From assembly GCF_006539925.1 (NCBI RefSeq), contig NZ_BJNY01000002.1, forward strand, positions 248,001-312,000: a stretch of 64,000 nucleotides of DNA. Reading direction: 5' to 3'. The translations under genes were made by a program, and so were the position numbers. The DNA comes from Glutamicibacter uratoxydans (lineage in GTDB: Bacteria; Actinomycetota; Actinomycetes; Actinomycetales; Micrococcaceae). Below are positions 50,460 to 58,312 of the stretch, one piece after another (position 1 is the first letter of the stretch; each line of letters begins with the position of its first letter). The notes beneath the pieces are model-generated. The model was not told the origin of the DNA. It saw nothing but the letters and a program-made list of their open reading frames with translations, and searched no databases.

Positions 50460-51032
50460 ATGGCAGATCTTGCAGATTCGCGGGTACTGGCAATCGCCTC
50501 AAACCTCGGGGTAGAGCAAAATACCATGAAGCTCCCCCTCGAATACCTCCACGCTGCGGGCGCCCTCATCGGCATTGCAGCACCCGAGCTGGGGCCGGTG
50601 CACACGGTGGACCCCGAGGATGCCGAAGGGCAATGCTTCACTGCCGATCAAACCCTGGAAGAAGTTTCGGAGCACGATTACGACCTTCTGCTGGTCCCCG
50701 GAGGATTGTTGAACGCTGATCTGCTGCGCACCAACCTTTTTGCCCAGCGCATCGTCAATGTCTTTGCGGCCGAGCACAAGCCAATTGCCGCAGCCGGTCA
50801 TGCCCCCTGGCTACTGGTGAATTCTCGACTTGTTAATGGCAAGTCGCTGACTTCCAGCCCTTCGCTTCGCGCAGATCTGGAAAATGCCGGTGGCTCATGG
50901 CGCGCTGAACCGGTGGTGATCTGTACCGCCTTGGACTGGCCGCTGGTCACCACTCGCGGGCCCGAAGAAGCCGGTCATTTCATCAAAGCCATAGACACCG
51001 CATTGGCCCAGCAATTGAATACAAGCAGCTAG
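50460..51032 (+). CDS. DJ-1/PfpI-family protein
   Basis: 190 residues, ATG with AAAGGAG upstream. DJ-1/PfpI fold: RVLAIASNLGVEQNTMKLPLEYLHAAGALI at the start, EEVSEHDYDLLLVPGGLLNADLLRTN, the elbow AAAGHAPWLLVNS and RAEPVVICTALDWPLVTTRGPEEAGHFIKA. The nucleophile-elbow residue, usually Cys (GHGPxxL / CHGPQ), is Ala-Gly-His-Ala here, so the catalytic Cys is missing. It may be a non-protease stress or binding protein. Confidence 0.85.
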   Translation: MADLADSRVLAIASNLGVEQNTMKLPLEYLHAAGALIGIAAPELGPVHTVDPEDAEGQCFTADQTLEEVSEHDYDLLLVPGGLLNADLLRTNLFAQRIVNVFAAEHKPIAAAGHAPWLLVNSRLVNGKSLTSSPSLRADLENAGGSWRAEPVVICTALDWPLVTTRGPEEAGHFIKAIDTALAQQLNTSS

Positions 51033-51183
51033 CCCCAAAAATTACCCCAGACATGGTCAAATATTCATCGACTGAAAATAAAGCGAGATGTAGTATTCGA
51101 ATCAAATGGGAGTTTTGTTTCTATCAGAGAATTGATAAACAGAATTCCATCATCACGTTGCACATCACCGAGAGGAATCCAAG

Positions 51184-51582
51184 ATGAACATCCTGAGCGA
51201 CGTGGGGAGCCTGTTGTGGTACACCCTTTTGATCTTCGCTTTCGTGTCCTACCTAATCGCACTGTTCTCGGTCATTTCTGATCTCTTCCGAGACCAGGCG
51301 CTTAACGGCTGGATCAAGGCGCTGTGGCTACTCTTTCTCTTCTTCATCCCATTCCTCACAGTGCTCGTCTACCTGGTTGCGCGAGGCAAAGGCATGGCCG
51401 AACGACAGGTGGCACAGGCCCGCCGCGCGCAGGGTGAAGCAGAGTCCTACATCCGCTCAGTGGCAGAGGTGTCCCCTGCCCAATCCATTGCCGATGCTAA
51501 GAAGCTGCTGGACAACGGTGTGATCACCACCGAAGAATTTGAGATGCTCAAGGCAAAGGCCCTGGCATTGCCGGTGCGCTAG
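51184..51582 (+). CDS. PLDc_N-type membrane protein with SHOCT tail
   Basis: 132 residues. Two membrane helices (LLWYTLLIFAFVSYLIALFSVI and KALWLLFLFFIPFLTVLVYLVARG) form the PLDc_N module common in small actinobacterial proteins. The last 30 residues (SIADAKKLLDNGVITTEEFEMLKAKAL) are a SHOCT short C-terminal domain, an oligomerisation motif. Ribosome site GAGAGGAAT. Function unknown; proteins of this shape are often stress induced. Confidence 0.87.
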   Translation: MNILSDVGSLLWYTLLIFAFVSYLIALFSVISDLFRDQALNGWIKALWLLFLFFIPFLTVLVYLVARGKGMAERQVAQARRAQGEAESYIRSVAEVSPAQSIADAKKLLDNGVITTEEFEMLKAKALALPVR

Positions 51583-51586
51583 CAAC

Positions 51587-51635
51587 TTAACCGCATCTGG
51601 GCTGCCGCTGAGCGCGGCAGCCCAGATGCGGTTAA
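51587..51635. terminator. Long bidirectional terminator
   Basis: 22-base perfect arms (51587-51608 and 51614-51635) with a 5-base loop; ends in GTTAAAG / CTTAA. Serves the convergent SHOCT and ASCH genes. Confidence 0.88.
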
Positions 51636-51661
51636 AGAACAATCAGCAATTCTGGAAGCAT

Positions 51662-52186
51662 CTAGGCCGATTTGTCGGCCAACACTGGTGGCCAGCAGAC
51701 GGAAAAACGTTCGAGCAGCAGCTCCTCGCCTGGCTGAGTAGTGATTTCAGGAGACCAGTCCCGTCCAATAGCGGCTTGAGTCCGCTTCCAAAATGCTTCG
51801 TGCTCACGGCGCCAGTAAGCCAACGACAAATCTCCCTCGCCTTCCGCGGCAGCGAACTCTTCACTTACCTCGAAGAAGCTTGAACGCTCCACAGACAAGA
51901 CCTTCACGATGATCTGAGGTTCGCCCCGGCCATCGCAGATCACCCAGTGATTGCCTGCTTTGGGTTCTTCTTCGTTGTAATAGGCGTACTCATTGGCCAG
52001 CGAGGACGTTCCTCGTTTCACCCCATGCATGACTTCGCCCAGCAGCTCATCGGCCAGTTCTGCACTGTCGCCAAAGCACTCGACTACATATGGCGGCTCT
52101 CCCCCGGCCACCAGCGCCAGAGACTCGATATAGTCCCGCCACATCCGGACGGCAGAATCTAGGTTGACTTCAGGTAAAGGACTCAT
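51662..52186 (-). CDS. ASCH-domain protein
   Basis: 174 residues. ASCH (PF04266) features: FGDSAELADELLGEVMHGVKRGTSSLANEY near the middle, GNHWVICDGRGEPQIIVKVLSVERSSFFEVSEEFA and LSLAYWRREHEAFWKR. ASCH domains have a PUA-like beta barrel and bind RNA or hydrolyse modified nucleosides such as N4-acetylcytidine. The conserved Gly-Lys-Lys-T pattern is GVKRGTSS here. Lies 14 bases upstream of the sigma-fusion stop region; probably its own transcript. Confidence 0.87.
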   Translation of the reverse strand: MSPLPEVNLDSAVRMWRDYIESLALVAGGEPPYVVECFGDSAELADELLGEVMHGVKRGTSSLANEYAYYNEEEPKAGNHWVICDGRGEPQIIVKVLSVERSSFFEVSEEFAAAEGEGDLSLAYWRREHEAFWKRTQAAIGRDWSPEITTQPGEELLLERFSVCWPPVLADKSA

Positions 52187-52200
52187 GGGTCCAATCCTAG

Positions 52201-54513
52201 CTAGTAGCGCCTGATGACAAACACTTGCCGCGTGCCCGGCTGACCAGAGCGCTGCATCCAGATCACTTGCCTGCTTGTGCTCGGAGGCATTGCCACCTTG
52301 ATAACAGCTTCAGAAGCACAGCTCAAAGTAATGACATTTTTGCCTGCGTTGAATGTCCTGCAGTGGCCCAAGATCTCCACCTGTCCCCAGGAAAGGTCGC
52401 TGAAACCGACGTCGATGCGGTACTGCGAAACTCCTTGTTTTGGAGTCACGGTGAATGCATAGGTCGGGAATTTCTGCCCCGACATTCGTTCGACATTCAC
52501 CAATGCATCGCCGATGTCTGCACCTTGTGCCGGATCGGTGGGTTCGACAGTCGGTTCCGTAGGCTCGGGCGTTGGCTCAACTGAAGGATCTGTGGGCTCC
52601 TCAGTCGGATCTACGGTTGGGTCGACAGTAGGATCCACCGTTGGTTCAGTGGGATCAACCGTAGGATCTGTAGGTTCCGGTGTTGGCCCAACTGAAGGAT
52701 CTGTGGGCTCCTCAGTCGGATCTACGGTTGGGTCGACAGTAGGATCCACCGTTGGTTCAGTGGGATCAACCGTAGGATCTGTAGGTTCCGGTGTTGGCCC
52801 AACTGAAGGATCTGTTGGCTCCTCAGTCGGATCCACCGTTGGTTCAGTGGGATCAACCGTAGGATCCGTAGGTTCCGTCGTTGGGTCAACCGTTGGATCA
52901 ATGGTCGGTTCCGTAGGCTCAGGCGTTGGCTCAACTGAAGGATCTGTTGGCTCCTCAGTCGGATCAACTGTCGGATCTACGGTTGGGTCAACAGTCGGTT
53001 CTTCCGTTGGCTCAGTCGGCCCGGACGGATCCACCGTTGGGTTGACAGTAGGATCAACCGTTGGGTGTGTAGGCTCGGCTGTCGGGTGAACGCTAGACTC
53101 ACCAGTCGAACCAGTGGGTTCAACCATCGGATCAGTCGGCTCCGCACTTGGGTTCAATGTTGGCAGTGTTTCTACGGCTTCCGATTGCTCGTCCGCAGGA
53201 TCCTCCGGCTGATCTGGATCGGTCGTAGAGCTGTCTTCGGCAGGCTTCGGGAAGAAGGATTCTGGGGTAATTTCGGATTCTGCTGTCGATACTGGGATCA
53301 AAGCAATGAAGTCTGGTACGTCGTTATCGGGCTTCAGAACTTCGGAGTTGTCCTGTTCTTCCTTTGGCGCGCTCGGCGTCTGAGTTTTTGACGGTGTTTC
53401 ATCAACAACTCGCTCCGAGACGATGACATCCTCGACACTCGGTGCGCTGCTATTCCCCGGAACGACCTGTCCGGAATCTACCGGTCGTTGTGCCGCCCTA
53501 GAGTCATCTTCGGCGCCATTCGAGTAAATTCCCACCGCAGCGGCAACAAAAGCTCCTACTGTGATTGCAACGGCGGCAAACAACGCAATGGCACCACCGC
53601 TTAGTGCGCCCGCCCCTACCGCGCCCGCAGAAGTTGCCGACGTGCCCGAAACTGCCCCGAGATCAGCAACAATGCTTGCCCCGCCAACGCCGGCGGCCCC
53701 AGCAGAGGCAACGCCGCCTGCAGCCGGAACGCCTAAAGCAGTAATACCGCCTACGACCCAAGGGAGGACAAAAACGCGGAGCTTCGTTCCGACTTCTTCA
53801 ATTTCTGCATACACTGCAGCACACTGCGCGCAGGTTTTCAGATGGTTCTCGACCAGTTGTCGGTCCCTTTTGCTCGCGTTCGAGCGCAGGAATGAGGGGA
53901 ACAGCTGTCGGATCTTTACACAGTTCGCTGCGACTTCTTGATTCTCATTCAGGTGTGCTGCGAGATAGGCTTCGCGCAGACCTTCTCGCGCCCGGACCGC
54001 CAAAGCTGATACGGCATTGGGAGTGAGGCCCAGGATGGGCGCGATTTCTCGAGGACGCAGATCTTCAATTTCCGTGTGCCACAAGACTTCGCGCCAGCGT
54101 TCAGGCAACGACTTGAAAGCACGGATGACAATGCCGGATTCGGCACGTTTTACATTGTCATCTGCAAACGGATCTGAGGCGTCAAATTCGACAATATTTT
54201 CGGCCGCAGTAACCTTTGATGCGGCCTTGTTTCGCGAGAAGGCTTCCCGTGAGACGGCAGTCAGCAGATACGCGCGGAAGAATTCGGCAGGTCCAGAACC
54301 TGAACGAATCGCACTGAATACTCTGAGGAACGATTCAGAGACGATGTCTTCGGCTTCGGAAGGTGTGTCGGTATGCCGGTAGGCAACAGAGATTGCAATG
54401 TTCTTGTGGCGTCGGAAAAGTTGGGCTTCAGAATCACGATTTCCTGCGCGCACACCCTGGATCAGGTCAGCATCGCTGATCTCAACAAACTGCGCATCTG
54501 AATCGATTGTCAT
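52201..54513 (-). CDS. Sigma-70-family (ECF) factor fused to zinc-finger anti-sigma-like, membrane and Thr/Pro repeat domains
   Basis: 770 residues in one frame. Sigma2 about 12-90 (LIQGVRAGNRDSEAQLFRRH; SEAEDIVSESFLRVF), sigma4 about 128-190 (SLPERWREVLWHTEIEDLRP, REIAPILGLTPNAVSALAVR). At about 221 a zf-HC2/anti-sigma zinc motif HLKTCAQC (HxxxCxxC). A membrane helix about 305-328 (ALFAAVAITVGAFVAAAVG). Then acidic/Thr-Pro repeats about 440-655 built on DPT/EPT, and a 105-residue C-terminal domain ending in QPGTRQVFVIRRY. The sigma part would be cytoplasmic and membrane-tethered, the tail outside. No ribosome or frame break separates the parts. Confidence 0.88.
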   Translation of the reverse strand: MTIDSDAQFVEISDADLIQGVRAGNRDSEAQLFRRHKNIAISVAYRHTDTPSEAEDIVSESFLRVFSAIRSGSGPAEFFRAYLLTAVSREAFSRNKAASKVTAAENIVEFDASDPFADDNVKRAESGIVIRAFKSLPERWREVLWHTEIEDLRPREIAPILGLTPNAVSALAVRAREGLREAYLAAHLNENQEVAANCVKIRQLFPSFLRSNASKRDRQLVENHLKTCAQCAAVYAEIEEVGTKLRVFVLPWVVGGITALGVPAAGGVASAGAAGVGGASIVADLGAVSGTSATSAGAVGAGALSGGAIALFAAVAITVGAFVAAAVGIYSNGAEDDSRAAQRPVDSGQVVPGNSSAPSVEDVIVSERVVDETPSKTQTPSAPKEEQDNSEVLKPDNDVPDFIALIPVSTAESEITPESFFPKPAEDSSTTDPDQPEDPADEQSEAVETLPTLNPSAEPTDPMVEPTGSTGESSVHPTAEPTHPTVDPTVNPTVDPSGPTEPTEEPTVDPTVDPTVDPTEEPTDPSVEPTPEPTEPTIDPTVDPTTEPTDPTVDPTEPTVDPTEEPTDPSVGPTPEPTDPTVDPTEPTVDPTVDPTVDPTEEPTDPSVGPTPEPTDPTVDPTEPTVDPTVDPTVDPTEEPTDPSVEPTPEPTEPTVEPTDPAQGADIGDALVNVERMSGQKFPTYAFTVTPKQGVSQYRIDVGFSDLSWGQVEILGHCRTFNAGKNVITLSCASEAVIKVAMPPSTSRQVIWMQRSGQPGTRQVFVIRRY
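52581..52850. repeat. 111-bp tandem repeats in the Thr/Pro region of the sigma-fusion gene
   Basis: The segment starting at 52581 recurs at 52692 and again, in shortened form, at 52803. The first two copies are almost identical over 111 bp (37 codons). The repeat keeps the frame. Such near-perfect direct repeats allow copy-number change by slippage or recombination and thus variable tail length. Confidence 0.85.
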
Positions 54514-55067
54514 AACGTCCCCAAAATTTCAACCTCTGCTGAGCGGCTGCGGTTGCCTAGAGAACAAGAAAAGCTCTCTCCCCGGTGGCAATACCGAACA
54601 GGTCAGAAATAGCCGTCAAGTATCGACCCTACCAATTTAGTACTTTCAACACGAAACGAATACTTCAAATTATTAGGGTTTTCTCAGGGGCTCAAAAACC
54701 GCTGAAACACAAGGACCGCGGATCTTCACACTTTGCCTCAAATGCTTCAGCAGCCAATCACCTTGCATCCCCCATGGATTTTCATGCAAGCCGTTTGACT
54801 GCTGTAGCAATGTAGCAACACTACGGTGATCAAACGACCATGCGAGTGGTCCATAGGATTCCCGAGCCTGCTAACCATTAAGATGCGCAGGACACGATTT
54901 CGTGACGCGAACTCCCAAAAACTTTTTTATTATTCGACACGCGCTCATTTCCAGAGCAAAAGTATCGTAGCTAGAGCCTTAAACCAGCAAAGTTCCCCGG
55001 CGAACCTGATGGATAACCTATCAGCTCCGTCGAGAAACCCAGCCGGCAACCTTTTACCTAGGCGGTT
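54514..55067. other. Intergenic region upstream of the sigma-fusion gene
   Basis: 554 bases. Near the sigma gene is GGGGACGTT as ribosome-site region. I found no frame with a recognisable protein and no strong hairpin. Confidence 0.5.
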
Positions 55068-56054
55068 CTAGCTTGAGAGATCAAAATCCAATCCCAGGCC
55101 CTGGTCTAGGGCGCGATCGTAGGCGACCCGACTGATGGCAAGGTCCAGAGCACCGATACCGACCGAGTTGAACAGAGTAATCTCTTCCGCGCTCTCACGG
55201 CCCGGAATCTTTCCGGCAGCTACGTCACCAAGTTCCCCAGCAATGTCCCCTTCAGTAATTGCCCCTTCGGCAACCGCCATGAGGTACTCGCCGGACTTTG
55301 CTTTAGAAGTGCCGAGGTGGTCAACGATAACTTTGGCGCATGCCATACCAGCAGCGTCAATCTCACGCTCGTTTGGACGCGGACGAGCACCAACGGCATT
55401 AATGTGCTGTCCCGGGCGGAACCATTCGCCCTTGATGTTCGGCTCAACGGATGGGGTCAATGTGCAAACGACATCACTGGCCGCAAATACTTCTTCGATG
55501 GATCCAACTGGCTCCACAGGCACGCCGAATTCGGCAACTGCAGCAGTGAACTGCTCGATGCGAGCACTAGTTCGGGACCACACAACGACCTTGTCCACCT
55601 GCATGACGCATTTGAGCGCCTCGACGTGAGCAACTGCCAGCGCACCTGCGCCAACGAGTCCAAGAACCCGGGAATCCGGGCGCGCAAGGTACTTCGTAGC
55701 AACCGCAGTCGCGGCCGCAGTGCGCATACGAGTGGGCACCCGACCGTCAACCAATGCCAACGGCCCACCCGTGACATGATCCGCAAGCACGATCACCGAG
55801 CGTTGCGAGGGAAGTCCTCGGCCGTTATTCGAGGGGATGTCGGCAAGCAACTTGACCGAGGCAATTCCTTCTTCGCCGCCAACTGCTGACATCAATACGA
55901 AAGTCGAGTCTGCCGATGGGACGCTCATTGCAGTTGGGTCAGGCTGCGAGGCGCTGCCATTGCCGATGTTGACGAAGATTTTGTCAACCGCTTCTACTGT
56001 TGAAGGCATATCCAGAACGGTTTGCAAGGTGGAAGCATTGAGAATTAAAGTCAT
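55068..56054 (-). CDS. Ornithine cyclodeaminase / mu-crystallin-family NAD(P)-dependent protein
   Basis: 328 residues from the ATG with GAAAG 9 bases upstream; an ATG 9 bases earlier has no spacing for it. Family marks: AMSVPSADSTFVLMSAVGGEEGIASVKLLADIPSNN, RTAAATAVATKYLARPDSRVLGLVGAGALAVAHVEAL (Arg and the GxGxxA nucleotide fold), VVCTLTPSVEP, NAVGARPRPNEREID, and TLFNSVGIGALDLAIS. Members are ornithine cyclodeaminases, alanine or ketimine reductases, so the reaction is open. A GntR-FCD regulator gene lies upstream on the same strand. Confidence 0.9.
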   Translation of the reverse strand: MTLILNASTLQTVLDMPSTVEAVDKIFVNIGNGSASQPDPTAMSVPSADSTFVLMSAVGGEEGIASVKLLADIPSNNGRGLPSQRSVIVLADHVTGGPLALVDGRVPTRMRTAAATAVATKYLARPDSRVLGLVGAGALAVAHVEALKCVMQVDKVVVWSRTSARIEQFTAAVAEFGVPVEPVGSIEEVFAASDVVCTLTPSVEPNIKGEWFRPGQHINAVGARPRPNEREIDAAGMACAKVIVDHLGTSKAKSGEYLMAVAEGAITEGDIAGELGDVAAGKIPGRESAEEITLFNSVGIGALDLAISRVAYDRALDQGLGLDFDLSS

Positions 56055-56103
56055 GTGCCGCATCTTTCGAGAGTTTAGAGTCCGTTAGATCAAGACTAAC
56101 AAA

Positions 56104-56117
56104 TTTGGTATTCCAAA
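56104..56117. promoter_or_regulatory. Candidate GntR/FCD operator TTTGGTATTCCAAA
   Basis: Palindrome TTTGG-TATT-CCAAA lies 50 bases before the ornithine-cyclodeaminase-family start. Related ATACCAA half sites occur near 56168 and 56250. The TGGT..CCA core is typical of FadR/FCD regulators, one of which is encoded next door. Confidence 0.5.
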
Positions 56118-56287
56118 AATAGCTTTTTAGCGATCTGTGTCACATAAATTTTGTTGAGGATTACACATACCAAACGCTCACGGCCGTAGGGCTCGTACTT
56201 CCAAGCCCTGCCAACAACGCAAAATCAATCACTGAGCACAGTCTCGCCTGTATACCAACCGCTTGAATATGCCCCAGCGACACAAAA

Positions 56288-56315
56288 CCCCTCGCCATTT
56301 TTCAATGGCGAGGGG
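56288..56315 (-). terminator. Terminator of the GntR gene
   Basis: CCCCTCGCCATT pairs with AATGGCGAGGGG; on the minus strand the stem is followed by TTTTGTG, 20 bases past the GntR stop. Confidence 0.85.
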
Positions 56316-56338
56316 TAGATGCGAGAAATCAGCAGTTG

Positions 56339-57001
56339 CTACTGCATGCTTGCACGCTTTTCATCAACGCTGCCCTTGCTGGTAGCAATATGCTGCAGCA
56401 CTAAGCGCTCAACCAGCTCGAGGTTCCGACTGGCCATTGCTTCCAAGATCTGGGCATGCTCTTCGGCCATAATCTCAAGATCGTCATGCTGCGAGAGTAG
56501 CCATCGCATGCGGGAAGACAGGCCCGCCTGCAGCTCAATCAACAGCTCGTTGCCAGCAAGACCCACGACTAACTCATGGAACTTGGCACCAGCTCGGCGC
56601 GCGGTAACGTAGTCCTGCTTCTTGGATGCCTCAATTTCAGTTTCAAGCACCGCACGCAACTCGTCCAAGCCGTTGCGAGTATGGCGCTGAGCTGCCAACT
56701 TGAATGTCATAACCTCCATCGCCTCGCGCACTTCCTGAAGGTCAGCGATATCCGATGCGGAGAACTCGCGGACGACAGCCCAAGTTCGAGGACGCGGAGT
56801 AATCAGGCCCTCATTGGCCAGAATATGCAGGGCATCGCGGATTGGCAGGCGGCTGACACCCAGCTCTTCTGCCAGCTCACGCTCGACGAGGCGGCTTCCA
56901 GGTGCTCGGACGCCATCAATAATTTCATCGCGGATGCGCTCGGTTACCCGCAACGACTCTGGTTTGAATTCTGAATCAGCCAACAGCCTGCTCCTCCGCA
57001 T
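56339..57001 (-). CDS. GntR-family regulator with FCD ligand domain
   Basis: 220 residues. Winged helix: VTERIRDEIIDGVRAPGSRLVERELAEELGVSRLPIRDALHILANEGLI. FCD domain: EVREAMEVMTFKLAA, then the metal/ligand His positions FHELVVGLAGNELL and EEHAQILEAM, HIATSKG. FCD regulators bind carboxylates or amino acids and usually control the adjacent gene, here the ornithine cyclodeaminase-family enzyme. Confidence 0.93.
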   Translation of the reverse strand: MRRSRLLADSEFKPESLRVTERIRDEIIDGVRAPGSRLVERELAEELGVSRLPIRDALHILANEGLITPRPRTWAVVREFSASDIADLQEVREAMEVMTFKLAAQRHTRNGLDELRAVLETEIEASKKQDYVTARRAGAKFHELVVGLAGNELLIELQAGLSSRMRWLLSQHDDLEIMAEEHAQILEAMASRNLELVERLVLQHIATSKGSVDEKRASMQ

Positions 57002-57592
57002 TAACTTGTACTCCTCTAATTCAACATGTTTTTCACGTTAATACGCAAAATTCCGAGTGAGATGCCTTACCTGCGACGCACCGCACCTTCAGCTGTTCCC
57101 GGTATGCCATCTGGGCTTGCGTGATACTCAGAGTAGGCCAAATTCTATTGCTAGCGACGCTATTTTTCCCCAAGTCCAGCAAAACAAACATCTGCCAAAC
57201 AGCGAGCGTCGCGATTCCGAACAGATTGAACCGCGGGGATTCAATCGTGATTTGTACAAGAATTGAGAAACCCGCTGAATGGGAAGTATTTAGCAATAGC
57301 GCCAAAATCAGCACACTCAGACACTTCGTCAAGCGCTTGATTTGGAGCTCTTGACCGGCAACCTTTTTCTTTTGTTTCGTGAATTGAAAAACAACACCAC
57401 TCCCTCTATCGCAATTTTCGAAACCAAACGAGAATCAATCTCTACTTTCAGACGACGACCGCCGTTACGTGGTTTTGCGCACTCAGGAGGCACTAGTTAC
57501 CAGCAGGTAAGGTAAACACTCGGTTCGGTGACAACGGGGTCAGTTCACGAACCAGTAGCTATTTGTTCACTAATCTTGGGGGTCTGTTCGCC
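57002..57592. other. Intergenic region without a supportable gene
   Basis: 591 bases between the divergent GntR and secreted-protein genes. One minus-strand frame (57033-57332) is hydrophobic but starts at TTG without a ribosome site and has no family likeness. A promoter for the secreted protein may lie near 57505-57545 (GGTAAGGTAAACACT region). Confidence 0.5.
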
Positions 57593-58249
57593 GTGCCTGA
57601 AAACAATCAACTACCAGAAGCACTCACGAATCCTGCACGCCGCAGCGTCGTCAAAGCAGCAGCGTGGGCAGTCCCTGTCATTGCCGCGGCCACCGCAGTT
57701 CCGCTGGCTGCAGCCAGCGGCACCGATCCGGTAGACGAAAAGGGCGAGTCGGTCCTGAACGTGACCGCCTACAACGTTGCATCCGGCGGTGCCGATGCTT
57801 ACGTCGAAGCCAACGGCATCCGTATTTCGCCCTTGGATCCAGCCAATCCGAAGATGATTCCGGCCAAGACGGTCTTCACCATCACCATTGAATACACGGG
57901 CAACAACAAGAGCGTTGACTTCACCAACCCGACTCATGGGATCGACTGGAACAAGGCGCAGAATGGCGCATGGTCCAAGATTGAAATCACTAAGACCAAG
58001 ATGACGTTTACCGGATTCTCCCAATTCGACGCAATCGAGCCGGTCCTCGGATCCATCCGCTGGCTCATGGTTCCGGGCCATGCTCCAGAGCTGAACTCTG
58101 TGAAGATCACCGGCAACGCGGTCATTCCTAAGGGAGCCGATTTCCCTAACGGAGGCTACCTGCCGATCCTGGTTGTCGACCCGAACAAGGGCACCGGAAC
58201 CTTGACCGGTCCTCTGGCCAACCAGTGGACCACCGGCAACACCAACTAA
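57593..58249 (+). CDS. Tat-type secreted protein, function unknown
   Basis: 218 residues from a GTG with GGGGG about 10 bases upstream. A twin-arginine signal is visible: ARRSVVKAAAWAVPVIAAA then an AxA cleavage region (PLAAAS). The mature part is a beta-rich domain (SVLNVTAYNV, TVFTITIEYTGNNKSVDFT, KIEITKTKMTFTGFSQF) with Asn-rich loops, like Ig-type or adhesin-like domains of actinobacteria. No membrane anchor, so released or wall-associated. Confidence 0.8.
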   Translation: MPENNQLPEALTNPARRSVVKAAAWAVPVIAAATAVPLAAASGTDPVDEKGESVLNVTAYNVASGGADAYVEANGIRISPLDPANPKMIPAKTVFTITIEYTGNNKSVDFTNPTHGIDWNKAQNGAWSKIEITKTKMTFTGFSQFDAIEPVLGSIRWLMVPGHAPELNSVKITGNAVIPKGADFPNGGYLPILVVDPNKGTGTLTGPLANQWTTGNTN

Positions 58250-58255
58250 ACGAAA

Positions 58256-58298
58256 GCACCGCTCGACCGCGCCCATCAGGGGTGCGTTCGAGCGGTGC
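58256..58298. terminator. Terminator between secreted protein and allantoinase genes
   Basis: GCACCGCTCGA (58256-58266) pairs with TCGAGCGGTGC (58288-58298), followed by ATTTCTTT on the plus strand; convergent genes on both sides. Confidence 0.8.
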
Positions 58299-58312
58299 AT
58301 TTCTTTAAGGGT

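Noticed and set aside
52514-53089. Short repeated units that could suggest a CRISPR array or a plus-strand Gly/Ser/Val repeat protein
   Set aside because: The repeats are codon-phased inside the minus-strand sigma-fusion frame and encode DPT/EPT units; no unique spacers, and the plus-strand frame is only the mirror of a Thr/Pro coding repeat.
57033-57332. Hydrophobic 99-codon frame on the minus strand
   Set aside because: Starts at TTG, no ribosome site, no family likeness, and lies in a region with promoter-like AT-rich DNA.
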